A DNA stretch of 64,000 nucleotides from Streptomyces lichenis (GCF_023218175.1 NZ_JALPTH010000003.1:1-64000); one strand, 5' to 3'. Numbered from the stretch's first letter, positions 41,331 through 51,341 are shown. Numbers and translations are program-made. Notes: generated by a model not told the origin, from the sequence alone.

Positions 41331-44300
41331 TCACACCGAGACCGGTTCGTCCTCGCCTATCCCTATGAACGTCCGCCACAGCTCGGCGTACCGTCCGCCC
41401 CGGGCCAGCAGCTCGTCATGGGTGCCGTCCTCGGCGACCCGGCCGTGGTCCATGACCACGATCCGGTCGGCGCGGGCCGCGGTGGTCAGCCGGTGGGCGA
41501 CCACCAGGGTCGTACGGCGGCCCGCCAGCCGGTCGGTGGCCTGGTTGACCTGTGCCTCGGTGGCGAGGTCCAGGGCGGCCGTCGCCTCGTCGAGGAGCAG
41601 CACATCCGGGTCGACCAGCTCGGCGCGGGCCAGCGCGATCAGCTGTCGCTGGCCGGCCGACAGGTTCCTTCCGCGCTCGGCGACCTCGTGCAGATAGCCG
41701 CCGTCGAGGGTGGCGATCATGTCGTGGGCGCCGACCGCGCGGGCCGCCGCCTCCACCTCGGCGTCGCTCGCCGCGGGCCGCCCGTAGGCGATGGCGTCCC
41801 GGACGGTGCCGGGGAAGAGGTACGACTCCTGCGGGACGACGCCGAGGCGGTGCCGGTACGCGGTGAGGTCCAGCTCGCGCACATCGGTGCCGTCGGCGGT
41901 GACCCGGCCGCTCGTCGGGTCGTAGAACCGGGCGACCAGCTTGACCAGGGTGGACTTGCCGGCACCGGTCTCGCCGACGAAGGCCACGGTCTGCCCGGCG
42001 GGGATCCGCAGATCGACACCGCTCAGCGCGCGCTCCCCGCCGCCCTCCCGGGCCGTGCCCCCGCCGGGACCGCCATCGCCCGGGGCGCCGGCGCCGACGT
42101 CCGCTCCGGCCGGGACTCCGCCTGCGGGGGTGCCGTCCTTCTCCGCTCCGGCAGTGCCGTCCTCGGCCGCTCCGGGGACGGCGTCCTCCGCTCCATAGGC
42201 GAACGAGACGTTCTCGAAGGCGATGTCGCCGCGGAGCGCGCCCACCGGCCGGGGCTGGGCCGCGGGGGCGGTGGAGGTGGGTTCACGCAGCAGTTCCTGG
42301 ACGCGGCCCAGCGAGACCGCGGCCTGCTGGTAGCCGTCGAAGACCTGGGAGAGCTGCTGCACCGGGGCGAAGAACAGATCGATGTAGAGCAGGTACGCCA
42401 CCAGCGCGCCCGCGCTGAGCGTGCCCGCCTCGATCCGGCCCGCGCCCACCACCAGCACGGCGGCCGCGGCCAGCGAGGCGAGCAGCTGCACGAACGGGAA
42501 GTACACCGAGATCAGCCACTGGCCGCGGACCCGGGCCGAGCGGTAGGCGTCGCTGCGCTCGGTGAACCGGTGGGCTCCGGAGCGCTCCCGGCCGAAGGCC
42601 TGCACGATCCGCAGCCCGGCCACCGACTCCTGGAGGTCGGCGTTGACCACGCTGATCCGCTCACGGGCCAGCTCATAGGCCTTGACGCTGGAGCGGCGGA
42701 AGAAGACGGTGCCGATGATCAGCACAGGCAGCGTCGCGAACACCACCAGGGCGAGCTGCACATCGAGGACGACCAGCGCGACCATGATCCCGAAGAAGGT
42801 CACCAGGGAGACGAACGCGGTGACCAGTCCGGTCTGGAGGAACGTGGAGAGGGCGTCCACGTCGGTGGTCATCCGGGTCATGATCCGGCCGGTCAGCTCG
42901 CGCTCGTAGTAGTCGAGCCCGAGCCGCTGGAGCTGGGCGAAGATCTTCAGCCGCAGGGCGTACAGCACCCGCTCGCCGGTCCGGCCGGTCATCCGGATCT
43001 CGCCGGTCTGGGCCGCCCACTGGACCAGGACGGCGAGCAGTGCCAGGGCGGAGGCCGCCCAGACCGCACCGAGGGCGGCGCGCTGGACGCCGTCGTCGAT
43101 GCCGTGCCGGATCAGGATCGGCAGGGCGAGGCCCATACCGGCGTCGACCGCGACGAGGCCCAGGCTGACGAGCAGTACGGATCCGAAACCGCGCAGCAGC
43201 CGGCGCAGCCCGTAGGAGTCCTCGGGGGTGACGGCGCGGACCTCGTCCACATCGGGGGTGTCGGTGGCCGGGGGCAGGGCGGCGAGCTGGGCCAGCAGCT
43301 CCGGGGTGGCCCCGCTCTCCGTGTCGGTGTCCGTGCCGGTCCTGGTGCCGTCGCCCGCCGGCCCGGTGCTGCCGTCCGGCCGCGCGGTGGCTCCGCTCGT
43401 CGCGGCGCCGCCCTTGCCGAGTGCGCCGGCCCGGTCGGCGTCGCGCTGCCACAGGGCCGGGGTGATACCGCGCTCGGCGTCGAACTCGGCGTCCAGCTCC
43501 TCGCGCAGCCCCCCGGCCACGGCGTCGTCGTCCTCGCGGGGGAGGGCCGGCCGGGTGTGGCCCGGGGAGACGCCGCCCAGCTCGTCGGGGTCGGTCAGCA
43601 GCCGCCGGTAGAGCGGGGAGCGGGCCTGGAGCTCCTCGTGGGTGCCGAGGTCGGCGAGGCGGCCGTCGTCCAGGACGGCGATCCGGTCGGCGAGGTTCAG
43701 GGTGGAGCGCCGGTGCGCTATCAGCAGGGTGGTGCGGTCCGCCATGACGGAGCGCAGCGCGTCGAAGATCTCGTGCTCGACCCGGGCGTCCACGGCCGAG
43801 GTGGCGTCGTCCAGGACGAGGATGCGGGGGTCGGTGAGGATGGCGCGGGCCAGGGCGACGCGCTGGCGCTGACCGCCGGAGAGGGTGAGCCCGTGCTCGC
43901 CGACCGTGGTGTCGTATCCGTCGGGGAGGTCGGCGATGAACCGGTCGGCCTGGGCGGCGCGGGCGGCGCGGCGGATCTCCTCGTCGGTGGCGTCGGGGCG
44001 GCCGTAGGCGATGTTGGCGCGGACGGTGTCGGAGAAAAGGAAGCTGTCCTCGGGGACCATGCCGATGGCCTTGCGCAGCGAGGCGAGGGTCAGCTCGCGC
44101 ACATCGTGGCCGCCGACCAGCACCGCGCCGCCCGACACGTCGTAGAAGCGGGGCAGCAGCAGCGAGACGGTGGACTTGCCGCTGCCGGAGGCGCCGACGA
44201 CGGCGACGGTCTCGCCGGGCCGGATGCTCAGCGAGAACCCGTCGAGGACGGGGCGGCCGTCACCGTAGGCGAAGGAGACGTCCTGGAAGCGGACGCCGGC

Positions 44301-45308
44301 CGCTTCGTCGGACGGCAGCTCGGTCGTACCGTCCGCCAGCGTGGGCTCGGTGTCGATCAGCTCCAGTACGCGCTCCACGCCGGCCCGGGCCTGCTGGCCG
44401 ACGGTGAGGACCACGGCGAGCATCCGGACCGGGCCGATGAGCTGGGCGAGGTAGGTGGAGAAGGCGACGAAGGTGCCCAGGGTGATCTGGCCCCGGGTGG
44501 CGAGCCAGCCGCCGAGCGCCAGCATGGCGACCTGTCCGAGCGCGGGCACGGCCTGCAGGGCGGGGGTGTAGCGGGCGTTCAGCCGGATGGTGCGCAGCCG
44601 GCCGGCGAACAGCTTGCGGCTTGCCGCGCGGATCTTTCCGGTCTCCTGCTCCTCCTGCCCGAACCCCTTGACCACCCGGACGCCGCTGACGGCGCCGTCC
44701 GCCACCCCGGCCACCTGCGCGGCCTGGGCCTGGGCGTACCAGGTGGCGGGATGGAGCCGGAGCCGGCTGCGTTTGGCGATCACCCAGATCGCCGGGGCGA
44801 CGGCGAGTGCGACCAGGGTCAGCGGCACCGACAGCCAGGCCATGATCACCAGGGAGATCAGGAACAGCAGGACGTTGCCGATGGTCATCGGCAGCATGAA
44901 GAGCAGGCTCTGGATGAGCTGGAGGTCGCTGGTGGCGCGGCCGACCACCTGCCCGGTGGACAGCTCGTCCTGCCGCCGCCCGTCGAGCCTCACGATGGTG
45001 CCGTACATCTCGGTGCGCAGGTCGTGCTGGACGTCGAGGGCGAGCCGCCCGCCGTAGTAGCGGCGGACGTAGGTCAGGGCGTAGACGACGACCGCGGCGG
45101 CGACCAGCAGCCCGGTCCACAGGGCCAGCGAGCCGGTGCCCTCCCCGATGACGTCATCGATGACGATCTTGGTGATCAGCGGGACGAGGGCCATCACGCC
45201 CATCCCGGCGAGCGACGAGCCCAGCGCGAGCACCACATTGCGCCGGTACCGCCAGGCGTACCCGGACAGTCTCCGCGCCCAGCCCTGCTCTGCCTGCCCC
45301 GCCGCCAC
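41331..45308 (-). CDS. Full-length (fused heterodimer) type IV ABC exporter
   Basis: A 1325-residue protein with layout TMD1-NBD1-linker-TMD2-NBD2. NBD1: Walker A GASGSGKST (about 370), canonical signature LSGGQRQR, Walker B ILVLDDATSAVD with Asp instead of catalytic Glu, and H-loop in LLIAHRRST. NBD2: Walker A GETGAGKST (about 1110), altered signature LSAGQRQ, Walker B VLLLDEATAALD with Glu, and H-loop in LVVAHRLTT. One ATP site is therefore predicted degenerate and one competent, as in heterodimeric exporters. A Gly/Ala-rich 50-residue insert precedes NBD2's core and an acidic, Thr-rich linker joins the halves. The substrate is unknown (multidrug or lipid-like). GTG 45308 has GGAGG 5 nt upstream. 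Confidence 0.93.
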   Translation of the reverse strand: MAAGQAEQGWARRLSGYAWRYRRNVVLALGSSLAGMGVMALVPLITKIVIDDVIGEGTGSLALWTGLLVAAAVVVYALTYVRRYYGGRLALDVQHDLRTEMYGTIVRLDGRRQDELSTGQVVGRATSDLQLIQSLLFMLPMTIGNVLLFLISLVIMAWLSVPLTLVALAVAPAIWVIAKRSRLRLHPATWYAQAQAAQVAGVADGAVSGVRVVKGFGQEEQETGKIRAASRKLFAGRLRTIRLNARYTPALQAVPALGQVAMLALGGWLATRGQITLGTFVAFSTYLAQLIGPVRMLAVVLTVGQQARAGVERVLELIDTEPTLADGTTELPSDEAAGVRFQDVSFAYGDGRPVLDGFSLSIRPGETVAVVGASGSGKSTVSLLLPRFYDVSGGAVLVGGHDVRELTLASLRKAIGMVPEDSFLFSDTVRANIAYGRPDATDEEIRRAARAAQADRFIADLPDGYDTTVGEHGLTLSGGQRQRVALARAILTDPRILVLDDATSAVDARVEHEIFDALRSVMADRTTLLIAHRRSTLNLADRIAVLDDGRLADLGTHEELQARSPLYRRLLTDPDELGGVSPGHTRPALPREDDDAVAGGLREELDAEFDAERGITPALWQRDADRAGALGKGGAATSGATARPDGSTGPAGDGTRTGTDTDTESGATPELLAQLAALPPATDTPDVDEVRAVTPEDSYGLRRLLRGFGSVLLVSLGLVAVDAGMGLALPILIRHGIDDGVQRAALGAVWAASALALLAVLVQWAAQTGEIRMTGRTGERVLYALRLKIFAQLQRLGLDYYERELTGRIMTRMTTDVDALSTFLQTGLVTAFVSLVTFFGIMVALVVLDVQLALVVFATLPVLIIGTVFFRRSSVKAYELARERISVVNADLQESVAGLRIVQAFGRERSGAHRFTERSDAYRSARVRGQWLISVYFPFVQLLASLAAAAVLVVGAGRIEAGTLSAGALVAYLLYIDLFFAPVQQLSQVFDGYQQAAVSLGRVQELLREPTSTAPAAQPRPVGALRGDIAFENVSFAYGAEDAVPGAAEDGTAGAEKDGTPAGGVPAGADVGAGAPGDGGPGGGTAREGGGERALSGVDLRIPAGQTVAFVGETGAGKSTLVKLVARFYDPTSGRVTADGTDVRELDLTAYRHRLGVVPQESYLFPGTVRDAIAYGRPAASDAEVEAAARAVGAHDMIATLDGGYLHEVAERGRNLSAGQRQLIALARAELVDPDVLLLDEATAALDLATEAQVNQATDRLAGRRTTLVVAHRLTTAARADRIVVMDHGRVAEDGTHDELLARGGRYAELWRTFIGIGEDEPVSV

Positions 45309-45486
45309 GGTGGCCTCCCGTCGTCCTGTGGACCCGTCCCGGTCCCGTCGGCTCAGGCGCCGTCCGGAGCGGCCCCACCGGGGCCCGTCCCGTCCGCGAC
45401 CGCCCTGTTCAAGGGGCCGGCGACGGACCTGATCTTCCGGAAGGCTCCAACGCGGCCCGGACCGGATTTCATCCTTCCGCAACAAA

Positions 45487-45515
45487 CCCCGGCCCGAAGT
45501 CCCACCGGGCCGGGG
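45487..45515. terminator. Terminator of the serine hydrolase gene
   Basis: CCCCGGCCCG and CGGGCCGGGG form a 10-bp perfect stem with a 9-nt loop, 58 bp after the serine hydrolase stop in the minus direction, insulating the ABC exporter gene. Confidence 0.7.
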
Positions 45516-45572
45516 CCCGGGTCCTAGGACCGGCGGTGCCCCGGCCCGGGGCAGCGTGGGGGTGCCGCGGGG

Positions 45573-46631
45573 TTACCGCGGGGCCGTCATCGAGTCCTGG
45601 GCGGGCCGGCCCGGGGCGGCGGGGATGGACTCGGCCGGGGCGGCGGGCGGGACGAAGCCGACGTGGGACCGCTTGGCGCTGCGGGCCGGGAGGGACGCGG
45701 CGGCGAGGTCCTTGTGCACCGCCTTGGCGATGGCCTGGATGGTGTTGATGCCCGATTGCCAGTCGGCGTTGCCGTGGGTGAGGACGGTGATCTGGTGGTC
45801 GTGCTTCGTGCCGGTGAAGGCGCCGATGGAGTGCACCCGCCAGCCGAGGGTCTTGCGCGGCAGCCAGCCGTTCTTGACGTGGATCCTGGCGTCCTTGGAG
45901 GCGCCGGCCGGGGTCCCCCAGCGCTGGTCGGCGACGACCTCGTTCATCAGCTTGAGGAGGTAGGCACGGGAGGCGTCGGTGAGGACCGGGTTCTTCGCGG
46001 TGATCAAGGCCAGCAAGGCCTGCTGGTCGCGGGCGGTGATCTGGGTGAGGCCCCAGTAGTTGTCGGCCCCGGGCACGGTCCTGGTCATCCCGGCGGCCTT
46101 GAGGAAGCCCTTGATCTTCGTAGTGCCGAGTTGACGCCACAGCGCGCTGGTGGAGTCGTTGTCGGACCTGGTGATCATGGCCGTGGCGCGGGACTTCTCG
46201 GTCGCGGTCAGCGAACGACGGGTCTTCTGGGCGTCCCAGAGCAGGGTGGCGAGCACGGTCGTCTTGACCACGCTGGCGGAGTCGAACTTCTGGTCCGGCC
46301 GGAGGGTGCACGTGGTCTTGGTACGGCGGTCGTTGACGACCAGGGCGATGGTGCCCTTGCGGCCCTTGACGGCCGCGGTGATGTCCTTGGTCAGCTTGGC
46401 GGCGAGACCGGGCGTCTTCGAGGTGCAGACCACGGAGTCGGCCGCGGCGGCGGCCGGGGTGGCCGTCGCGGCGACGGCGGCGGGCAGCAGCAGGCCGAGG
46501 GCGAGGGCGGTGGACAGGGTCCCGGCTCCGGAGCGGCGGGCGCTGCCGCGGAGGGGGGACGTGCGGGGGGCCGCGGGCCCCTCGGCTATGGACGGGTCTG
46601 CGGACTGGGCTATGGAGAGGTGTCTTTTCAC
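45573..46631 (-). CDS. Exported class A beta-lactamase-like serine hydrolase
   Basis: A 352-residue exported protein with a signal peptide at about 37-64 (LSTALALGLLLPAAVAATATPAAAA). Catalytic motifs: SxxK as Ser120-Val-Val-Lys123, SDN at 156-158, and K253-N-G in the place of KTG. The KNG variant and the missing obvious Glu166-type omega loop argue for a DD-peptidase-like or uncharacterised hydrolase rather than a resistance enzyme. The C-terminus is Pro/Ala-rich. It is monocistronic with its own terminator. An unusually long N-terminal lead suggests the true start may be downstream of ATG 46631. Confidence 0.85.
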   Translation of the reverse strand: MKRHLSIAQSADPSIAEGPAAPRTSPLRGSARRSGAGTLSTALALGLLLPAAVAATATPAAAAADSVVCTSKTPGLAAKLTKDITAAVKGRKGTIALVVNDRRTKTTCTLRPDQKFDSASVVKTTVLATLLWDAQKTRRSLTATEKSRATAMITRSDNDSTSALWRQLGTTKIKGFLKAAGMTRTVPGADNYWGLTQITARDQQALLALITAKNPVLTDASRAYLLKLMNEVVADQRWGTPAGASKDARIHVKNGWLPRKTLGWRVHSIGAFTGTKHDHQITVLTHGNADWQSGINTIQAIAKAVHKDLAAASLPARSAKRSHVGFVPPAAPAESIPAAPGRPAQDSMTAPR

Positions 46632-46787
46632 ATGACGAAGGACTCGGCGTGCGGCGGAAGGTTGTACGTATGCCGGGTCCCTGCCGTGGCTCGTTACAGC
46701 CCCGTGACGGATCGGACGGGTCCGTTGCCGGCGGGGCCCGCCCGGGCCGCCTTGTCGCAGGTCAGCCCGGGCGGGAAGGGCCTGGGG

Positions 46788-48470
46788 TCAGAGGTGGGTG
46801 GGGGCGAACATGCGGAGGACGGCGGGGAGGACGACCACCGAGGGGCCGGGGGTGTTCAGGGCCTTGGTCAGGTCCTCGCGGAGGGCGTCCGGGCTGGTGC
46901 GCACCGCGGGGACGCCGAAGGACTCGGCGAGGGCGGTGAAGTCCGGGCGGGCCAGTTCGGTGCCGGTCGCCTCGCCGAAGGCGTCGGTCATGTACTCGCG
47001 CAGGATGCCGTAGCCGCCGTCGTCCACGATCAGCCAGGTGACGTCGAGGCCGTACTGCCTGGCCGTCGCCAGCTCGGCGAGGGAGTACATGGCGCCGCCG
47101 TCGCCGGAGACGGCGAGGACGGGGCGGCCCGGTTCGGCCGCGGCGGCGCCGAGCGCGGCCGGGAAGCCGTAGCCGAGGCCGCCCGCGCCCTGGGCGGAGT
47201 GCATGGTGTTGGGGCGCCGCGCGTCGAAGGCGGACCAGGCCCAGTAGGCCAGGATCGTCATGTCCCAGAAGCTGGGCGCGTCGTCCGGGAGGGCCGCCCG
47301 GACGTCGGCCAGCAGCTGCTGCTCCAGGGTGAGTCGCTGGGCGTCGATGCGTTCGCGGACCGCCGCCAGGACCGTGCGTACCCGCTCGGCGTCGCCCCGG
47401 TCGGGGCGCGGCGGGACGGTCTCCAGCAGGGCGGTGAGGGCGAGCCGGGCGTCGGCGTGGATGCCGAGCGCGGGGTGGTTGGACTCCAGCTTCCCGGCAT
47501 CGGCCTCGATCTGGATCACCCGGCCGCGCGGGGCGAAGGTGTGGTAGTTCGAGGAGAGTTCGCCCAGGCCGGAGCCGACGACCAGCAGGACGTCGGCGTC
47601 CTCCAGGAAGTCGGTGGTGTGCCGGTCCTCCAGCCAGGACTGGAGGGAGAGGGGGTGCTTCCAGGGGAAGGCGCCCTTGCCGCCGAAGGTGGTGACCACG
47701 GGGGCGTTGAGGCGCTCGGCGAGCGCGAGCAGCTTGCCGGAGGCGTCGGCGCGGACGACCCCGCCGCCCGCGATGATCGCCGGGCGTTCGGCGTTCGCCA
47801 GCAGCTGGGCGGCGACGGCGGTGAGTTCGGGCCGGGGCACCACCTCGTCCGGGGTGGCGTCCAGGGCGGTGACGACCGGCAGGGTGGTCTCGGCGAGCAG
47901 GACGTCCTGCGGGATCTCCACCCAGACCGGGCCGTGCGGCGCGGTGAGCGCGGACTGCCAGGCGGCGGCGATCGCGGAGGGGATCTGCGACTGCGTCCGC
48001 ACGGTGTGCACGGACTTGACGATGTCGCGGAAGGAGGCCTGCTGGTCGCGGAGTTCGTGCAGATAGCCGTGGCGGCCACCGCCGAGCCCGGCGGCCGGGA
48101 CCTGGCTGCCGATGGCGAGGACCGGCGCGCTGGCGGCGGCCGCCTCCTGGAGGGCGGCCAGCGACATCAGCGCGCCGGGGCCGGTGGAGAGCAGCAGCGG
48201 GGCGGCCTCGCCGGTGATCCGCCCGTAGGCGTCGGCGGCGAAGCCCGCGTTGTTCTCCACCCGCAGACCCACGTACCTCAGGTCCGAGCGGCGCAGCGCG
48301 TCGAACATGCCGAGCGCGTGCTGTCCGGGCAGCCCGAAGACGGTGGTGGCCCCCAGGCCGGCGAGCGTCTCGACGACGAGGTCGCCGCCGTTGCGGCCCG
48401 CGGGAGGGTTGAGGGCCGCCTCGGTCTGGGCGGCGGTGGGCCGCAGGACGAGGTCGTGGTCGTGGGTCAC
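46788..48470 (-). CDS. ThDP-dependent enzyme, acetolactate-synthase-like
   Basis: A 560-residue thiamine-diphosphate enzyme. PYR domain: [21 protein letters not shown], then [18 protein letters not shown], where the Glu activates the cofactor. Central domain: [17 protein letters not shown] domain: [22 protein letters not shown] and [13 protein letters not shown] (metal/ThDP binding). It is about as close to acetolactate synthases as to benzoylformate-type decarboxylases, so the reaction is not known. GTG 48470 overlaps the agmatinase stop (GTGA), and the association with agmatinase, symporter and PucR suggests it handles a 2-oxo acid in guanidino-compound or amine catabolism. Confidence 0.87.
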   Translation of the reverse strand: MTHDHDLVLRPTAAQTEAALNPPAGRNGGDLVVETLAGLGATTVFGLPGQHALGMFDALRRSDLRYVGLRVENNAGFAADAYGRITGEAAPLLLSTGPGALMSLAALQEAAAASAPVLAIGSQVPAAGLGGGRHGYLHELRDQQASFRDIVKSVHTVRTQSQIPSAIAAAWQSALTAPHGPVWVEIPQDVLLAETTLPVVTALDATPDEVVPRPELTAVAAQLLANAERPAIIAGGGVVRADASGKLLALAERLNAPVVTTFGGKGAFPWKHPLSLQSWLEDRHTTDFLEDADVLLVVGSGLGELSSNYHTFAPRGRVIQIEADAGKLESNHPALGIHADARLALTALLETVPPRPDRGDAERVRTVLAAVRERIDAQRLTLEQQLLADVRAALPDDAPSFWDMTILAYWAWSAFDARRPNTMHSAQGAGGLGYGFPAALGAAAAEPGRPVLAVSGDGGAMYSLAELATARQYGLDVTWLIVDDGGYGILREYMTDAFGEATGTELARPDFTALAESFGVPAVRTSPDALREDLTKALNTPGPSVVVLPAVLRMFAPTHL

Positions 48471-49471
48471 TTGCCGTCAGCCTCCGTGTCGTTCGAAGTG
48501 GCGCGCGCGGCGGCGATCTGCCGGGACATGATGGTGGTCAGTTCGTACGCGGTGTGCGAGGCGGCCACCGAGGTGATCTCGGCGTGGTCGTAGGCCGGGG
48601 CGACCTCGACCACGTCGGCGGAGACCAGGTTGCAGGAGGCCAGCCCGCGCAGGATCTCCAGCAGCTCGCGGGAGGTCATGCCGCCCGCCTCGGGGGTGCC
48701 GGTGCCGGGCGCGTGCGCCGGGTCCAGGCAGTCGATGTCGATGGAGATGTACAGCGGGCGGTCGCCGATGCGCTGGCGGAGCTGGTCGGCGACCTCGTCG
48801 GCGCCGCGCCGGTAGACGTCGGCGGAGGTGACGATGCCGAAGCCCATCTTCTCGTCGTCGGTGAGGTCCTGCTTGCCGTACAGCGGGCCGCGGGTGCCGA
48901 CGTGGGAGAGCGCGGAGGTGTCCAGGATGCCCTCCTCCACGGCCCGGCGGAACGGCGTGCCGTGGGTGTACTCGGCGCCGAAGTAGGTGTCCCAGGTGTC
49001 CAGGTGGGCGTCGAAGTGGAGCAGGGCGACCGGGCCGTGCTTCTTGGCCATCGAGCGCAGCAGCGGCAGCGCGATGGTGTGGTCGCCGCCGAGGGTCATC
49101 ATCCGGGCGCCGGTGGCGAGCAGGTCGTCGGCGGCGGCCTCGACGGTCTCCACGGCCTCGTTGATGTTGAACGGGTTGACCGCGATGTCGCCGCCGTCCG
49201 CGACCTGGGCGAGGGCGAACGGGGAGGCGTCCTGCGCCGGGTTGTACGGGCGCAGCAGCCGGGACGCCTCACGGATGGCGTTGCCGCCGAAGCGGGCGCC
49301 GGGCCGGTAGGAGACCCCGGAGTCGAAGGGGACGCCGACCACGGCGACATCGGCGCGGCCGACCTCGTCCAGGCGCGGCAGCCGGGCGAACGTCGCCGGT
49401 CCGGCGTACCGCGGGATGCGGGACGAGTCGACGGGGCCGCGCGGCGTGCCGTTGCTGCCGGTGCTGCTCAT
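48467..49471 (-). CDS. speB: Agmatinase / guanidinobutyrase (ureohydrolase family)
   Basis: A 334-residue manganese ureohydrolase: [18 protein letters not shown] at the start, then metal ligands in [25 protein letters not shown] and [19 protein letters not shown]. These enzymes release urea from agmatine or related guanidino compounds such as 4-guanidinobutyrate. The arginase group differs in loop sequences; agmatinase or guanidinobutyrase is favoured. It is coupled to the ThDP enzyme and 204 bp upstream of it lies the Na+/solute symporter gene end. In S. coelicolor the similar gene is, from memory, speB2. Confidence 0.9.
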   Translation of the reverse strand: MSSTGSNGTPRGPVDSSRIPRYAGPATFARLPRLDEVGRADVAVVGVPFDSGVSYRPGARFGGNAIREASRLLRPYNPAQDASPFALAQVADGGDIAVNPFNINEAVETVEAAADDLLATGARMMTLGGDHTIALPLLRSMAKKHGPVALLHFDAHLDTWDTYFGAEYTHGTPFRRAVEEGILDTSALSHVGTRGPLYGKQDLTDDEKMGFGIVTSADVYRRGADEVADQLRQRIGDRPLYISIDIDCLDPAHAPGTGTPEAGGMTSRELLEILRGLASCNLVSADVVEVAPAYDHAEITSVAASHTAYELTTIMSRQIAAARATSNDTEADGK

Positions 49472-49607
49472 GTCCAGGGCCTTCCTCTACTGCTGCGTTT
49501 ACCGCTGCTGCGTTGCTGCGGCGGCCACGGGCGTTCCCGTACCGCTTGTTGGCTTATCAGACCTTTTGGGTCCGGTACTGAGGGTAGTCGCGTCCGGCCC
49601 GTGCTCC

Positions 49608-49683
49608 GGCCGCCGTCACGAGGGCCGCCGTCACGTGGGCCGCCGGAGCCCGCCGCGGAATCCGGCCGGCCGCCGTCACGAGG
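49608..49683. repeat. 16-bp direct repeat, 3 copies, at the symporter 3' end
   Basis: GGCCGCCGTCACG(A/T)GG occurs at 49608, 49623 and 49668. The last copy overlaps the symporter stop codon (TCA on this strand). The copies fill much of the gap between symporter and agmatinase. Confidence 0.85.
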
Positions 49684-51160
49684 CGGCCCGCGCCGCCACC
49701 GCGTCCGCCGCCTCCGACGGGTCGTGCCCGGCCAGCCGGGCCTTCCAGACGGCCAGCACCGCGGGGTCTGTCGGCGGGGTGGCGAGGGAGACGGCCAGGT
49801 AGGCGACGAGCGAGGCGAGCAGCCCGTAGTAGATCGGCTCGGTGGCCAGGACCCCGAACGCGGCCATCAGCCCGACCACGGTCAGCCCGCCCACCGCGAC
49901 CGCCGCCAGCGCCCCGTACACCGTGCCGCGCCTCCACAGCAGCCCGCCGAGGATGGGCACCAGCAGCCCGCCGACCAGCAGGTTGTAGGCGACGGTCAGC
50001 GCCTCGACCACGTTGTTGAGCGCGATGGAGATCAGGATCACGGCGACGCCCATGAGGAGGATGAAGGCCCGGTTGTCCTTGACCTCGTCGCGGGCGGGCT
50101 CGGAGGGATCGGCCCCGCCGTCATGGCGCACCGCGCCCTTCAGCCGCGCCCAGATGTCGTTGTTGGCGACGGTGGCGCAGGCGATCAGGGCACCCGAGGA
50201 GGTGGACATCACCGCGGCGAGCGCGGCGGCCAGCACCAGTCCGCGCACGCCCACGGGGAGTTCGTCGGTGACGATGGTGGCGAAGGCGTCGTCCGGGCTG
50301 CCGAGGTCGGGGTACATCACCTTGGCGGCGGTGCCGATCACCGCGCCCGCGATCGCGTACGCCAGGCAGTACGTTCCGGCCACGGTGCCGCCCCAGCGGG
50401 CCACCTTGTCGTCCCGGGCGGTGAACACCCGCTGCCAGATGTCCTGGCCGATCAGCATGCCGAAGGTGTAGATCAGGACATAGGTGAAGATCGTCTGGCC
50501 GCCGATGCCGAAGGGCGCGAAGTAGTCGGACGGCAGCTGCGCCTTCATCTCGGCCCAGCCGCCCGCCTTGACGATCGCGATCGGCAGCAGCAGGAGCAGT
50601 ACGCCGATGGTCTTGACGACGAACTGCACCATGTCGGTGAGGGTGATCGACCACATTCCGCCGAGCGCGGAGTACGCCACCACGATGGTGCCGCCCAGGA
50701 CGATCGCCGCCCAGCGCGGCAGGTCGAACAGCACGTCGAAGATGGTGGCGTACGCGATGGTCGAGGTGACCGCGAGCATCAGGGTGTACGCCCACATCAC
50801 CACGCCCGAGATGACCCCGGCCCGGCCGCCGTAGCGCAGGTCCAGCATCTCGGAGACGGTGTACACCTTCAGCCGGGCGATCCGCGCGGAGAAGAAGAGG
50901 GAGAGGGCGAGCAGGCCCAGGCCGATGGTGAAGACCATCCAGGCGCCGGACAGCCCGTGGGTGTAGCCGAGGCCGACGCCGCCGATGGTGGAGGCGCCGC
51001 CGAGGACGATGGCGGCCATGGTCCCGGAGTACATCCCGGGGCCGAGCCGGCGTCCGGCGACCAGGAACTCGCTCTTGGACTTGGCGCGGCGCATGCCCCA
51101 CCAGCCCATCGCCAGCATCCCGGCCAGGTAGACGACGATCACTGCGTAGTCGACGGCCAT
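49676..51160 (-). CDS. Sodium:solute symporter (SSS family)
   Basis: A 494-residue membrane protein with about 13 hydrophobic helices. SSS family features: AMGWWGMRRAKSKSEFLVAGRRLGPGMYSGTMAAIVLGGAS near the start, then VYTVSEMLDLRYGGRAGVISG, YSALGGMWSITLTDMVQF and AAALAAVMSTSSGALIACATV with the Na2-site serines. It likely imports the substrate of the agmatinase/ThDP operon downstream (amine, guanidino acid or 2-oxo acid) with sodium. AGGAGG lies 5 nt before ATG 51160. It diverges from the PucR gene. Confidence 0.92.
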   Translation of the reverse strand: MAVDYAVIVVYLAGMLAMGWWGMRRAKSKSEFLVAGRRLGPGMYSGTMAAIVLGGASTIGGVGLGYTHGLSGAWMVFTIGLGLLALSLFFSARIARLKVYTVSEMLDLRYGGRAGVISGVVMWAYTLMLAVTSTIAYATIFDVLFDLPRWAAIVLGGTIVVAYSALGGMWSITLTDMVQFVVKTIGVLLLLLPIAIVKAGGWAEMKAQLPSDYFAPFGIGGQTIFTYVLIYTFGMLIGQDIWQRVFTARDDKVARWGGTVAGTYCLAYAIAGAVIGTAAKVMYPDLGSPDDAFATIVTDELPVGVRGLVLAAALAAVMSTSSGALIACATVANNDIWARLKGAVRHDGGADPSEPARDEVKDNRAFILLMGVAVILISIALNNVVEALTVAYNLLVGGLLVPILGGLLWRRGTVYGALAAVAVGGLTVVGLMAAFGVLATEPIYYGLLASLVAYLAVSLATPPTDPAVLAVWKARLAGHDPSEAADAVAARAAS

Positions 51161-51299
51161 GGGGCCTCCTTCGCTCACCTCGGTGGCGTGTCGTGCAAGG
51201 ACGTACTGCTCGGGCGGCGGCGCTTGCGGGGACATCCGCCCGTACCCGCGGCCGCCGGTCGGCACGACCTTAGGTGGCCGGAAAGCGACCCTGAAGTGT

Positions 51300-51339
51300 A
51301 CGTTTCCTCCACTGCCGAGAGAGCAAGTGGAGGAAACGT
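51300..51339. promoter_or_regulatory. Perfect 14-bp inverted repeat covering the pucR-like ribosome binding site
   Basis: ACGTTTCCTCCACT and AGTGGAGGAAACGT are exact complements separated by 12 nt. The right arm contains the Shine-Dalgarno GGAGG, pairing with CCTCC of the left arm, and ends two bases before the ATG at 51342. It may be a DNA operator for autoregulation, or an RNA hairpin that hides the ribosome site. Confidence 0.85.
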
Positions 51340-51341
51340 CC

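Noticed and set aside
41418..45527. A 1369-residue plus-strand open frame
   Set aside because: Antisense shadow of the ABC exporter; no recognisable domain.
45573..46631. Antibiotic-resistance beta-lactamase
   Set aside because: SxxK and SDN are present but the third motif is KNG and the omega-loop Glu is not evident, so a resistance label is not supported.
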